NCBI GenBank assembly: GCA_025363655.1 | Contig: JANYDK010000053.1 | Location: 1 to 64,000 of the forward strand | Source of the DNA: Deltaproteobacteria bacterium | GTDB taxonomy: Bacteria > Myxococcota_A > Polyangia > Polyangiales > JADJMO01 | Direction: 5' to 3' | DNA length: 64,000 bases | Shown: positions 45,221-53,491 of the stretch, in pieces | How positions within the stretch are numbered: position 1 is the first letter of the stretch | Layout of the letters: each line of letters opens with the position of its first letter | Made by a program: the position numbers and the translations under genes | Notes under the pieces: model-generated | The model's input: only the letters and a program-made list of their open reading frames with translations | Database searches by the model: none | What the model was told of the DNA's origin: nothing

Positions 45221-46438
45221 ATGCCCGAGACAGGGTCGTCGAACGAAACGCAAAACGGGCCCAACGCGCCCGACGCGCCCAACGCGCCCGACGGCCTTGG
45301 CAACGCATCGCTCGTGCACCACACGCGTCCGCTCTTTCTGATCGCGGCCATGGTCATCGCCGCGCTCGGCATGTTCGGGCCCTTCGCGCTCATCGGCGTT
45401 GCTGGTCTCGACACCAAGGCGATGGACGGGGTCGTGCGCTTGATGATGTCGGGCGGGATGTTCCTCTCGATGATCTGTATGGCGATCTTCGCGAACCCTT
45501 CCGAGGCAGCCGACAAGCCGCTCTCGGTCGACGCAGAGGGCGTGCACCTCGGCGACAAGCGGGTCGCGCGGCGGAGCAGCATTCGCGGCGCCCTCCTCGC
45601 CTCCGACCCGGGGGGTGCGCGCTTGCTCCTCGAGCGCGGGACGCTGGAGGAGCCGGTCGAGCTCATCGTCGACTCCCTCGATCGCGGGCACGCCGTGCTG
45701 CGCGCGCTCGGTTTCGATCCGGCGCAGACCACCGCGACCATCCCGCTCCGCAGCTTTCGCACGAAGCTGGCGGCTGCGGTCTCGAGCATCGCCTCGATCG
45801 GTACCTTGGCGCTTGCGCAAAGCATCGGCGGCCTCACGCTCGCGCTCTCGCTCGCTGCGCTGGTCCCGCTGGTGATCGCTGCGTGGATCGCGCTGGTGCC
45901 GAGGGTGACCGTCGGCCGCGATGGGGTGCGGGTGCGAGGACAGTTGGGGACGCGCTTCGTGCCGATGCCGTCGATCGTCGATGTCAGCTCTTCACCCCGA
46001 GGGGTAGAGATCGCACTCGCGGGCGGCGAGATGTACGTGATTCCCGTCGGCGCGCGCAAAGACATGATCGTGGCGCGCATTCGCCAGGCGATCGGGGACG
46101 CAGCCGAGGGGCCACTCGTGAAGCTGGCGCGTGATGGGCGAACGGCGGCCGATTGGTTGATGTGGGTGCGGGGACTGGCCGATGGCAAGGAGACGTTCCG
46201 CGAGGCGGCCGTGACGCGAGAGGAATTGCTACGCGTGGTCGAAGCGCCGCGCGCGCCCGTCGAGGAACGCGCGGTCGCCGCGGCCGCACTCGCGCCGCAC
46301 GTCGACGCGGCGCAGCGGGCGCGCTTTCGTGCGCTCGCGGAGGCGTGCGCGTCGCCGCGATTGCGAGTTGCGTTGACCGCTGCCGCCGACGCCGACGAGG
46401 AGGCCATGGAGGAAGCGCTTGCGAGCCTCCATCACTGA
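45221..46438 (+). CDS. Membrane protein with PH-like region
   Basis: A 405-residue protein. After an Asn/Ala/Pro/Asp repeat there are two membrane segments (LFLIAAMVIAALGMFGPFAL and MMSGGMFLSMICMAIFA), a soluble stretch, two more (VSSIASIGTLALAQSIGG and LALSLAALVPLVIAAWIALV), and a beta-rich region VGRDGVRVRGQLGTRFVPM resembling bacterial PH domains. The last 90 residues are helical and Ala-rich. No family function known. Confidence 0.7.
   Translation: MPETGSSNETQNGPNAPDAPNAPDGLGNASLVHHTRPLFLIAAMVIAALGMFGPFALIGVAGLDTKAMDGVVRLMMSGGMFLSMICMAIFANPSEAADKPLSVDAEGVHLGDKRVARRSSIRGALLASDPGGARLLLERGTLEEPVELIVDSLDRGHAVLRALGFDPAQTTATIPLRSFRTKLAAAVSSIASIGTLALAQSIGGLTLALSLAALVPLVIAAWIALVPRVTVGRDGVRVRGQLGTRFVPMPSIVDVSSSPRGVEIALAGGEMYVIPVGARKDMIVARIRQAIGDAAEGPLVKLARDGRTAADWLMWVRGLADGKETFREAAVTREELLRVVEAPRAPVEERAVAAAALAPHVDAAQRARFRALAEACASPRLRVALTAAADADEEAMEEALASLHH
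45263..45294 (+). repeat. Tandem 18-base repeat
   Basis: Nearly two copies of AACGCGCCCGACGCGCCC, encoding Asn-Ala-Pro-Asp-Ala-Pro near the N terminus of the membrane protein. Confidence 0.7.
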
Positions 46439-46441
46439 AGC

Positions 46442-46531
46442 TCACGGATACGGAATCGGCTTCCCGTCGTCGTCCCACACGTTCCCTGTCACGATCGGGC
46501 TCGGATCATCAATCGTCCACGGGTCGCTGCC
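46442..46531 (-). pseudogene. C-terminal relic of an unknown gene
   Basis: Minus-strand codons read GSDPWTIDDPSPIVTGNVWD then DDGKPIPYP and a stop. This looks like an authentic protein end, but the frame is closed by TGA immediately upstream, and no start is present. It lies just after the PH-like gene on the other strand. Confidence 0.45.
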
Positions 46532-46534
46532 TCA

Positions 46535-46861
46535 GACCTTGCGTAGGCAACGTCGCCTTCGTCATTGCTGTGCGGAGCGGCCGGGCAAGTTGCTAGGCGC
46601 ACCCCGCTCGACGTCGGTGTCGTGATGCCCGACGCGACGCACGACGCGGGTGGCTCGGGGAGGTTCATCGTCAGTGGCGGAGGCTACGTGGCTATCGCCG
46701 TCGGGTCGCACGAAGGATCGGCTACGACGAACGAGCTGATCGTGGTGCGCCTCTCGGACGCCAAGACGTGGAACCTCGGGCAGGGGCCGGGCAAGTTGCA
46801 TTGGACCTGGCCATCGTCGATGAGATCCGATGAGTTCTCAGCGGCGACGGAGGAAAGCTAA
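46535..46861 (+). pseudogene. Frameshifted relic, propeller-like
   Basis: One frame reads VGNVAFVIAVRSGRASC then stops. The next frame continues VGVVMPDATHDAGGSGRFIV, SGGGYVAIAVGSHEGS and ELIVVRLSDAKTWNLG to a stop at 46861. The two parts look like successive strands of one protein separated by a frameshift. An ATG at 46625 could give a 78-residue product, but without its first half it would not fold as a unit. The 46439-46904 gap holds only these two relics. Confidence 0.45.
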
Positions 46862-46904
46862 GGCATTTTGCGATCATTTCAGCGATTCTCGCGAGGAACA
46901 GCCG

Positions 46905-47429
46905 ATGGCGATCTCACTCTACGACCTCAGCGTGCCGACCTTCCTGCAGACCGTCACCGCAATGGCAGGCATCCTCGACCGCGCGGCCGCGCATTGCGCG
47001 AAGACGGGCAAAGACCCGGACGACTTCGTGGAGGCGCGCCTGTTCGCAGACATGGCGCCGTTCCACTTCCAGATCGAAGCCGCCTGGCACCACGCCGTGT
47101 GCGGCGTGGAGGCCCTGAGGACCGGTGCGTTCACTCCGCCCGCCTTGGTCGGGCCGGTCCCCTTCACCGCGCTGCGGGCAATGATCGCCGACGCCGAGGC
47201 TGCGCTGGCGGCCTTCGAGCGCGACGAGATCGACGGCTGCGCGGGCAAGGAGCTCGATCTCCAGATCGGCCCGCGGCGGGTCGCCTTCACGGCCGAGACC
47301 TTCATCGTCTCGTTCTCGCTGCCCAACTTCCATTTCCACGCAGTCACCGCCTACGACATCCTGCGCTCACGCGGCGTGCCCATCGGCAAACGCGACTACG
47401 AGGGGCGGCTGCGGACCAGGGCGGGCTAG
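46905..47429 (+). CDS. DUF1993-family protein
   Basis: A 174-residue cytoplasmic protein. The start MAISLYDLSVPTFLQTVTAM matches the DUF1993 N terminus, and FHFQIEAAWHHAV and FSLPNFHFHAVTAYDILRSR are its other landmarks, with conserved histidines of a DinB-like four-helix bundle. Family function is not established; related bundles bind metal. Length is standard. It lies alone between decayed fragments, with GAGGAA before the ATG, and is GC-rich like its surroundings. Confidence 0.85.
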   Translation: MAISLYDLSVPTFLQTVTAMAGILDRAAAHCAKTGKDPDDFVEARLFADMAPFHFQIEAAWHHAVCGVEALRTGAFTPPALVGPVPFTALRAMIADAEAALAAFERDEIDGCAGKELDLQIGPRRVAFTAETFIVSFSLPNFHFHAVTAYDILRSRGVPIGKRDYEGRLRTRAG

Positions 47430-47539
47430 CGGGCACCCGAGCCAGCTCCTGCTGCACCCATCGTTGCAGGTGCCGTTGGAGGACGACGGGCGGTGCGAGG
47501 ACGAGGATGGCGAGGACGACGAGGATGTGTGATCGACGA

Positions 47540-48028
47540 TCAGGACGTCGCCTTCTTGCGCTCCTCGAGCGTGGCCTCGATCTGCAAAGCCATGAGCTGG
47601 TCCTTCGGTCGGGCGAGCTTTCGCTTCACATCGAGGAGACGTTCGAGAGAAAGGACGCGCACCGTGAATCCGCCGAGATCGACCATTGTCGTGTCTGCCA
47701 GGACATCGTCATAGGCCGTCGACTCTTCGATCGTCCCGAGCACGTCGAGCACTCCCATTCGGGTCTCCAAGAGGAGATGGCCCGGACCTTGGAGATGAGA
47801 CGCATTGGGACGAAGACGTCGACGGTCGCCGCGAAACACGGCATCGAGCTCGGCGAGCGCAGCCAGAAGTCGATCGACGTTCTCTGGCGCTCGGCTGCGT
47901 AGGATGTCGACGTCGCGGGTCACCACCGGCGCGCCACCAATTACCGCCGCCATGCCGCCGACGATGATCATCTCGACGTCGTGACGGCAAAGTGTGCGAA
48001 GGATTTCGACGAGGCTAGCTTCTGCCAC
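47540..48028 (-). CDS. Nucleotidyltransferase-like protein
   Basis: A 162-residue protein from a GTG start. It has the minimal nucleotidyltransferase signature VEMIIVGGMAAVIGGAPVVT followed by RDVDIL, in which the GG and DVD supply the nucleotide and metal site. Related proteins form toxin-antitoxin or AbiEii-like two-gene systems. Its start overlaps the end of the 59-residue gene upstream by 14 bases, so the two are translated together. A role as toxin or as modifying antitoxin is inference. Confidence 0.75.
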   Translation of the reverse strand: MAEASLVEILRTLCRHDVEMIIVGGMAAVIGGAPVVTRDVDILRSRAPENVDRLLAALAELDAVFRGDRRRLRPNASHLQGPGHLLLETRMGVLDVLGTIEESTAYDDVLADTTMVDLGGFTVRVLSLERLLDVKRKLARPKDQLMALQIEATLEERKKATS

Positions 48029-48194
48029 GTGCAGCCTCGCCTGCCGCGATCAGCCGCTCGACGTCCGCCAGCGCGAGATCGTGCGTGCGAACGCGTTCGG
48101 CCGGGGTCATCGCGAGCGTGTGACGGACGAGCGTGCGATCGACGCCGTTTTCGTCGTAGTCGGGCTCGTCGCTGGGCTCGGGATGGGGCGACAC
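48015..48194 (-). CDS. Small partner protein of the nucleotidyltransferase
   Basis: A 59-residue protein from a GTG start. The core DRTLVRHTLAMTPAERVRTH resembles small proteins (DxTLIRWMLSLTPAERL) that I recall preceding nucleotidyltransferase genes in other bacteria. The rest is helical (LALADVERLIAAGEAARG). It overlaps the downstream gene by 14 bases. Function as the other half of a toxin-antitoxin-like pair is likely but unproven. Confidence 0.6.
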   Translation of the reverse strand: MSPHPEPSDEPDYDENGVDRTLVRHTLAMTPAERVRTHDLALADVERLIAAGEAARGRS

Positions 48195-48216
48195 GAGGGA
48201 AGTCTAGCAGTCTCGG

Positions 48217-48393
48217 TCATTGCGCGGAACGCCCCGCGCGCAGCGTCGTCGCCCACCAAATCAAATCATCGAGCATCGCGTCCGCTGCTTGTGCGAGATG
48301 CGGGAAGTCGTCGAACGACTTGCCTTGCAGCAGTGCGTAGAGTCGTAGGATTGCAGTTCGAGACAACGAGGCACGTAGCGCTTCGAGAAGGAT
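48217..48393 (-). pseudogene. C-terminal relic of a lost gene
   Basis: Fifty-eight codons on the minus strand end properly (AMLDDLIWWATTLRAGRSAQ, stop) and contain RTAILRLYALLQGKSFDDFP. They are closed upstream by TAG with no start codon. Composition is that of a real protein. It could be the tail of a flavin- or NAD(P)H-dependent oxidoreductase, but I cannot confirm that. The rest of 48195-48518 holds nothing convincing. Confidence 0.5.
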
Positions 48394-48518
48394 CTATCTT
48401 CGGCGCATGCCCGAGGCACCGTGGCCCAGCGCTGCTCTTGCCGCTCCTCACCGCTCCTCGGCAACTTACCCTTGCGGACCTGCACGAACGCGCGAGAGCT
48501 CGAGTGCCGTGCTCCGGT

Positions 48519-49484
48519 TCAGTTCTTCGCCTCATACGACCACCGCATCTTCGCCGATACCCACGAGGTCACGTCGCACGTCGACGACTTCGTGATCCGC
48601 ACGGTCTCGACGCGGCCTTCGAGCTCGAGCGAGAGCGGCCACCCGTTCGGCGTGCGGACGATCAGTCGTCCGTCGAGGCGAGCTCGTTCGGCGGGAAAAT
48701 GCACCTTCCCATCGTTCGGGTTGCGCAGGACCAAGACGGTGACGAGCAAGCGATCGGGTTCGATGCGCGACGGCGTCGTCTCGATCCAGGCATCCGCCAA
48801 GTCGAAGGGCGCGACCGCTTGGACGAACGGAACGAAGGAGTCGTCGGCCTTCTCCACGGTCTCGTCCGCCGTCTTGGCCGCCGTCTTCTCCAACGTCACA
48901 TCGCGGTAGAGCGCGGTGAGGAGGCTCTCGGGAACTCCGCGCAGGTCGCGCTCGGCAGGCGATTCGAGCGCGAGGGCGCTGGTCCAGCGCGGATCGAGCG
49001 AGCTCGGGACGAAGGAGAAATGGCCGGCGGCGTCCACCTTTCGCTCGACGTCGATCACGAGGCCGGTGGGCGAGCCGGAGCTCGGACCCGAGATCGACGT
49101 GTCCCATCGGTCCTCCGCGTAGTTCACGCGCTTGTGGATCGGCCGCAGCGGGTGATCGGGCTCGGACTCGACGACGGTGACGTCGAAGGCGGCGTCGCGT
49201 GTGACGACGTCGGGGCGTCTCGGCGTAGGTTTCAACGAGGGCCACCACGGCGGATGCGTGCAGTGACTCGTCGACTTCGACGAGGTGTGGACCTCGGCGT
49301 GCACGACCGTGTCGCGCGGCACGGGACGGATCGCCCAATGCACATGCGACGGATCGAACGCGGGGGCCGCGTCGACCGAGACGTCGTCCTTCACGATCGG
49401 CGCCGCCCGCGTGCGAGAGCAGCCGCCGAGGACGACGAGCGGTGCGACGACGAGGATGCCGAGGACGGGACGGAGAAAGCGCAT
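48519..49484 (-). CDS. Lipoprotein of unknown function
   Basis: A 321-residue lipoprotein (MRFLRPVLGILVVAPLVVLGGC, lipobox LGGC). The first 100 residues are irregular (HTSSKSTSHCTHPPWW). The later part includes a beta-rich domain ending TKSSTCDVTSWVSAKMRWSY. A Lys/Thr/Glu/Ala run (KTAAKTADETVEKADD) interrupts it near residue 210. No motif of known function. Confidence 0.7.
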   Translation of the reverse strand: MRFLRPVLGILVVAPLVVLGGCSRTRAAPIVKDDVSVDAAPAFDPSHVHWAIRPVPRDTVVHAEVHTSSKSTSHCTHPPWWPSLKPTPRRPDVVTRDAAFDVTVVESEPDHPLRPIHKRVNYAEDRWDTSISGPSSGSPTGLVIDVERKVDAAGHFSFVPSSLDPRWTSALALESPAERDLRGVPESLLTALYRDVTLEKTAAKTADETVEKADDSFVPFVQAVAPFDLADAWIETTPSRIEPDRLLVTVLVLRNPNDGKVHFPAERARLDGRLIVRTPNGWPLSLELEGRVETVRITKSSTCDVTSWVSAKMRWSYEAKN

Positions 49485-49627
49485 GGACTCGGTTCAGACG
49501 CATGGATGGATCGAAGCTTGGCGCGGCGAGATGACGGGGATCCAACGCGAAGCCGCCTGAGATGGCTCTGCTCGACGTCGGTGCAAGCTGATCCAGCAGG
49601 CGAAGTGAGCGATGATGCGAGGACGCC

Positions 49628-50239
49628 ATGAGCTCGTCCGACGATCTCCTCGAGCTCGCCCACTCGATCGCACGACGTGACGCCGCTGGCGCTCGCAGCT
49701 TGCGTGACGAGCCGACGCTCGCACGCGCCGTGTTCTCCGGCGGCGCCTCGCGACAATCGCCTTCCCCTTGGTTTCTCGATGAAATCAAACACTACGTCTA
49801 TGCAGGTGACACCCTGCTCCACGTCGCGGCGGCCTCGTACGATCTGGCGATCGCAAAGAGCCTCCTCGCCGCCGGTGCCGACGTACGCGCACGCAATCGT
49901 CGCGGCGCCGAGCCACTGCACTATGCCGCCGATGGTGGTCCCGGACTCGCCACTTGGGATCCGAAAGGCCAAGCCGCGATCGTCGACTTTCTCGTCGCCT
50001 CCGGTGCGGACCCGAACGCGCTCGACGAGTCGGGAGTCGCGCCGCTTCATCGCGCCGTGCGCACGCGATGCACGGGTGCGGTCCGTGCCCTGCTGGCCGG
50101 CGGTGCCGATCGGAACCTCGCCAACGCGAACGGTTCGACGCCGATCGACCTCGCCCGTGCGACCACTGGGCGAGGGGGATCCGGATCACCCGAGGCGAAA
50201 GCCGAACAGCTGAAAATCGTACGTTTGCTCGAAGTTTGA
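49628..50239 (+). CDS. Ankyrin-repeat protein
   Basis: A 203-residue cytoplasmic protein. About four ankyrin repeats: GDTLLHVAAASYDLAIAKSL, GAEPLHYAADGG, SGVAPLHRAVRTRCTGAVRA and NGSTPIDLARA, with LLAAGADV, LVASGADPNA and LLAGGADRN turns. A protein-protein interaction scaffold; partner unknown. Its start is 143 bases from the divergent lipoprotein. Confidence 0.85.
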   Translation: MSSSDDLLELAHSIARRDAAGARSLRDEPTLARAVFSGGASRQSPSPWFLDEIKHYVYAGDTLLHVAAASYDLAIAKSLLAAGADVRARNRRGAEPLHYAADGGPGLATWDPKGQAAIVDFLVASGADPNALDESGVAPLHRAVRTRCTGAVRALLAGGADRNLANANGSTPIDLARATTGRGGSGSPEAKAEQLKIVRLLEV

Positions 50240-50317
50240 TTCTCGTTTTTGTCGAGACGAAGGGTTTCCTGGGATTTTTCGTGCTGCCTACGTGACGACC
50301 CTGCGACCGTTCACCGG

Positions 50318-51838
50318 CTACCGATTCGGGTCCAACAGATAGTCCCAGATATCCAAGTACCAACAATCATCTGGGTTGTTGCTCGAGCACGAGTAGTGGT
50401 CGGAAGTGGTCGACTCGTGAGCGTGCGGATAGTTTCCCTCGGCGCAGTCGATTTGGTTGACCTGGCAATCGACGTTGCCGGAATAGCGGATCGCGCGAGA
50501 GAAAGAGTCATACGGCAAATGCGGCTTGCCTTTTTCGCAGTTGACGTGACCGTTGTCGCACGCCTGCATCGTCTCGACGCCAGGTTGATCTTCGCCCCAT
50601 GCCGCACCCAGGAGTCCGACCGTGTTACCGCCGAGAAGCGTCTTGCCCTTCATGTTCGTCCAGATCGCGGCTGCGCGATGGAACTCGGGATCGTGCGTGT
50701 CGCTGAAGGCGTAGATGTTCTCGATCGGTGTCTTGGCGGGAGTGTCGACGTAGCTGTCGAGATTGCCGGGCGCCTCTTTACCTGCACGGGTCTCGGGCAG
50801 ATTGGGGCCGCTGAGAAAAATCGCGCGATCGACCTTGCGATCGTGGACGACGTGGAACAGCACTTTCGATCCAGTCGAATGCGCCATCAAGGTGACCCTG
50901 CTCCAGTCGAGGAATGCACCCTCGTCGTAGGTCGCCTTCCCTGGGTCCTTGAACTGGCCCCACCCGTCCAAAGGGTGCACCGCCTCGAGGTACGTCAACA
51001 ACTTGCGCACGCGATAGAGCACCGCATCGCCTTTGGTCAGAGAGGCACCAACGCCGACGCCCTCACACGTATCGAAGTCCCAACCCGTGCCGTTTTTCAT
51101 CATGCCGAGACCGCAGGGCATCGGCAAGGCGAGGCTGAACGGACTGTGGTGCGGAGCGACGTGGGCCGGGGTGAAACCCGGACCCCCGTTGTCCCACACA
51201 CTCGTGTAGAAGCGAATCGCGCAATCGTCGTAGGTGACGGGCGTCTGATCCGTATATGGATTGCAGTCGACGTCGTACTTGCACGAAGTGTGGGGGTTGA
51301 TGAATTTGCCCTTGTCGGGGCCGTGCTTTTCGGGGCCGTCACCGCAGCGAGCTTCGCCGCCGCCATCGTCATTCCAAAAACGGACCGCGAGGACGTGGTA
51401 ACCGAGATAGGCCGCACGTTGCAGCAGCTGCTCTTTGTCGGCGGTGGAGGAGCCCTCCCCCGGCAGGTAGATGAGCAGCTTGTGGTTCTGCTTCACAATC
51501 GGCGCGAACACGCGATACGCGCCTTCCGGACCATAGGGCGCGAACGCGGGAACCTCGGTGGTCCCATGCGCTCCTGGCAACCCGTCGAGAACATGGGCGA
51601 CGAACGCGGGGTTGAGGTGGTTGTCACCGTCACTCAGCACGCACGTCCTGTAGTCGACGACGGTGACGTCGAGACGGTTCCAGGACTGCCCAATTCCCGC
51701 CTGGTAGAGGCCGGTCTGGCGGCATTCGCCGAGCGACACCGCCTGCGAGGTGCTGGCGACTTCGTTCGACTTCGGTGCATCGACGACACAAGCGGCCGAC
51801 GACAACGTCACGACACCGAGAAAAACCCGTCGAAGCAT
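50318..51838 (-). CDS. Secreted or lipid-anchored alpha/beta hydrolase-like protein
   Basis: A 506-residue protein; start MLRRVFLGVVTLSSAAC gives a signal with lipobox-like SAAC (an upstream ATG, MDPKGSATMLRR, is possible). HKLLIYLPGEGSSTADKEQL and LGYHVLAVRFWND are typical early strands of the fold, and TLMAHSTGSKVLFHVVHD supplies a nucleophile elbow (A-H-S-T-G). Candidate Asp and His follow but are not certain. Ten or so cysteines suggest disulfides. It probably acts on an ester or lipid at the cell surface. Confidence 0.75.
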   Translation of the reverse strand: MLRRVFLGVVTLSSAACVVDAPKSNEVASTSQAVSLGECRQTGLYQAGIGQSWNRLDVTVVDYRTCVLSDGDNHLNPAFVAHVLDGLPGAHGTTEVPAFAPYGPEGAYRVFAPIVKQNHKLLIYLPGEGSSTADKEQLLQRAAYLGYHVLAVRFWNDDGGGEARCGDGPEKHGPDKGKFINPHTSCKYDVDCNPYTDQTPVTYDDCAIRFYTSVWDNGGPGFTPAHVAPHHSPFSLALPMPCGLGMMKNGTGWDFDTCEGVGVGASLTKGDAVLYRVRKLLTYLEAVHPLDGWGQFKDPGKATYDEGAFLDWSRVTLMAHSTGSKVLFHVVHDRKVDRAIFLSGPNLPETRAGKEAPGNLDSYVDTPAKTPIENIYAFSDTHDPEFHRAAAIWTNMKGKTLLGGNTVGLLGAAWGEDQPGVETMQACDNGHVNCEKGKPHLPYDSFSRAIRYSGNVDCQVNQIDCAEGNYPHAHESTTSDHYSCSSNNPDDCWYLDIWDYLLDPNR

Positions 51839-52070
51839 GGTTGCGCTCCCCTTTGGATCCATCAGTCGGACCAAGAACGGAAGCGTTTCCCAAAGGTGTT
51901 CGACCCCGCGGGGCCATTCGTCGCGGCGCGATGGCGTAGTGCCAGTGCGCTGCAAGCCCGTCTTCCCCTTCGATCGCGTCACGGTGGACGCCGTCGGCAT
52001 CGAGGGATGCGACGGTCGGCCGAGGTCGCCAATCGACAGATCCAACGGTCTTCTAGTACGTAACTACTCC

Positions 52071-52616
52071 ATGCGAATCCACCGCGGCTCCCTCGCACCC
52101 CTCGCACCCCTCGCACCCCTCGCGTCCCTCGCGCTCGTCGTCGCGCTCGCTGGGTGCGACCGCCCCGCGCCCCCTTCGATCTCCGGCACGCCCTCCGAGG
52201 CGAGCAAGGCGCCGCCCGCCGCCGCACCCTCGCCGAGCGCTCCCCCGTCGACCGCGGTCGCCACCAGCGCCAGCGCCTCCACGCTCGGCGGCGTCGTCGG
52301 CCTCGAGGGACCGTTCGCCGCCGTCGCCGGAACATCGTGCGCCGGCCATGGCGTGCAGGTGACGAAGGCCGCCGATGCGAGCGCATTCACGCGCAAAGGC
52401 GACGCCTGGAGCCGCAACGAGACGTGGGGCTGCGGCTGCCCGACGGGGCTCGTCTTCACCATGGTCTATACGCCGAAGACGAACCCGCTCGAGGTCCGCC
52501 TCTGCACGGATCCAAACGCCGACCACTGCGAGGCGCTCTGCCGGCGTGAGGTTGGTTGGGACCTTTCGGCGGCCCTGAAGGACGCAGGGGCGAGTGACGT
52601 GAAGTTCGTGAATTGA
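52071..52616 (+). CDS. Lipoprotein with conserved Cys-rich C terminus
   Basis: A 181-residue lipoprotein (MRIHRGSLAP, repeated LAP, then LALVVALAGC, a perfect lipobox). Pro/Ala/Ser linker to about residue 75, then a compact domain with six cysteines (TSCAGHG, WGCGCPTG, RLCTDPNADHCEALC). A broken second copy lies at 8458-8660, so the gene was duplicated or transferred within the genome. Function unknown. Confidence 0.75.
   Translation: MRIHRGSLAPLAPLAPLASLALVVALAGCDRPAPPSISGTPSEASKAPPAAAPSPSAPPSTAVATSASASTLGGVVGLEGPFAAVAGTSCAGHGVQVTKAADASAFTRKGDAWSRNETWGCGCPTGLVFTMVYTPKTNPLEVRLCTDPNADHCEALCRREVGWDLSAALKDAGASDVKFVN
52091..52126 (+). repeat. Tandem 9-base repeat in a signal peptide
   Basis: Three perfect copies of CCTCGCACC and a variant fourth, encoding Leu-Ala-Pro repeats at the start of the lipoprotein signal core. 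Confidence 0.8.
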
Positions 52617-52643
52617 AACGACGCTTCAAATGATGGTCTCCCT

Positions 52644-53393
52644 TCAGATCTGCGCGATGCCACCGTCGACGAAGAGCTCGACGCCGTTGATGAAGCTCGC
52701 GTCGTCGGAAGCAAGGAAGGCGACGGCTTTGGCGATCTCCTCGGGCTCGCCGAGGCATCCCATCGGAACGGCGCTCGCGAGATGCGCGAACAGCCCCTCT
52801 CTGTGCTCGGCGGGCACGAGGCCGGCGAGCCCCTGGGTGCCGATCGGGCCCGGACTGATCACGTTCACACGGACGCGGCGCGCCTTGAGGTCCAACAGCC
52901 ACGAGCGCGCGAAGTTGCGCACGGCCGCCTTACTCGCGCTGTAGACGCTGAAGTTCTCGGTGCCCTTCACCGAGGTGGTGGAGCCCGACAGGATGACCGA
53001 ACCGCCGTCGCGGAGAAGCGGCAGCGCCTTCTGCACGGTGAAGAGCACCCCCTTCACGTTCGTCGCGAAGATGCGATCGAAGTGCTCCTCGGTGATCGAG
53101 CCAAGCGGAAGCATGTCCCCGCCGCCGGCGTTGGCAAAGACGATGTCGAGGTGGCCGGCCTCCCGCGCAATCTGGCCATAAACACGGTCGAGCTCGTCGA
53201 GCTTCGCGACATCCGCACGGATGCCGGCAGCACCGTTGCCGATCGCGACAACCGCGGCGTCGAGCTCGGCTTGGCGGCGGCCCGTGACGAAGACCTTGGC
53301 GCCGCGGGCGGAGAGCTCGCGCGCCGCAGCCAACCCGATGCCGGCGCTACCGCCGGTGACCAATGCGACCTTCCCCTGCAGTGAGATATTCAT
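52644..53393 (-). CDS. Short-chain dehydrogenase/reductase
   Basis: A 249-residue classical SDR. TGGSAGIG (cofactor loop), NAGGG, the catalytic serine in LSGSTTSV and YSASK (Tyr and Lys) are present, and the end is FINGVELFVDGG. An Arg in VTGRRQ suggests NADP preference. AAGGAG lies 8 bases before the ATG. It is divergent from the LysR gene across a 98-base region holding a perfect palindrome, the usual layout of a LysR regulator and its target. Confidence 0.9.
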   Translation of the reverse strand: MNISLQGKVALVTGGSAGIGLAAARELSARGAKVFVTGRRQAELDAAVVAIGNGAAGIRADVAKLDELDRVYGQIAREAGHLDIVFANAGGGDMLPLGSITEEHFDRIFATNVKGVLFTVQKALPLLRDGGSVILSGSTTSVKGTENFSVYSASKAAVRNFARSWLLDLKARRVRVNVISPGPIGTQGLAGLVPAEHREGLFAHLASAVPMGCLGEPEEIAKAVAFLASDDASFINGVELFVDGGIAQI

Positions 53394-53463
53394 GTTCGTT
53401 GCTCCTTCGAGGGTCACTGTGGGGCGCTGGAGATTGTTTGAGAACGGCGTAACAGTGGATGAT

Positions 53464-53483
53464 TTGTCCACGCCGGTGGACAA
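53464..53483. promoter_or_regulatory. Palindromic operator TTGTCCAC-N4-GTGGACAA
   Basis: A perfect inverted repeat with 8-base arms and a 4-base centre, eight bases before the LysR start and about 70 bases before the SDR start. Position and symmetry suit a LysR-type binding site for autoregulation and control of the SDR gene. Confidence 0.65.
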
Positions 53484-53491
53484 TCTGAACC

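Noticed and set aside
48407-48595. Plus-strand frame beginning MPEAP, considered as a DNA glycosylase start
   Set aside because: The catalytic N terminus of Fpg/Nei needs PE-G/L-P-E-V context. What follows is low-complexity Ala/Ser/Arg and the frame overlaps a good lipoprotein gene.
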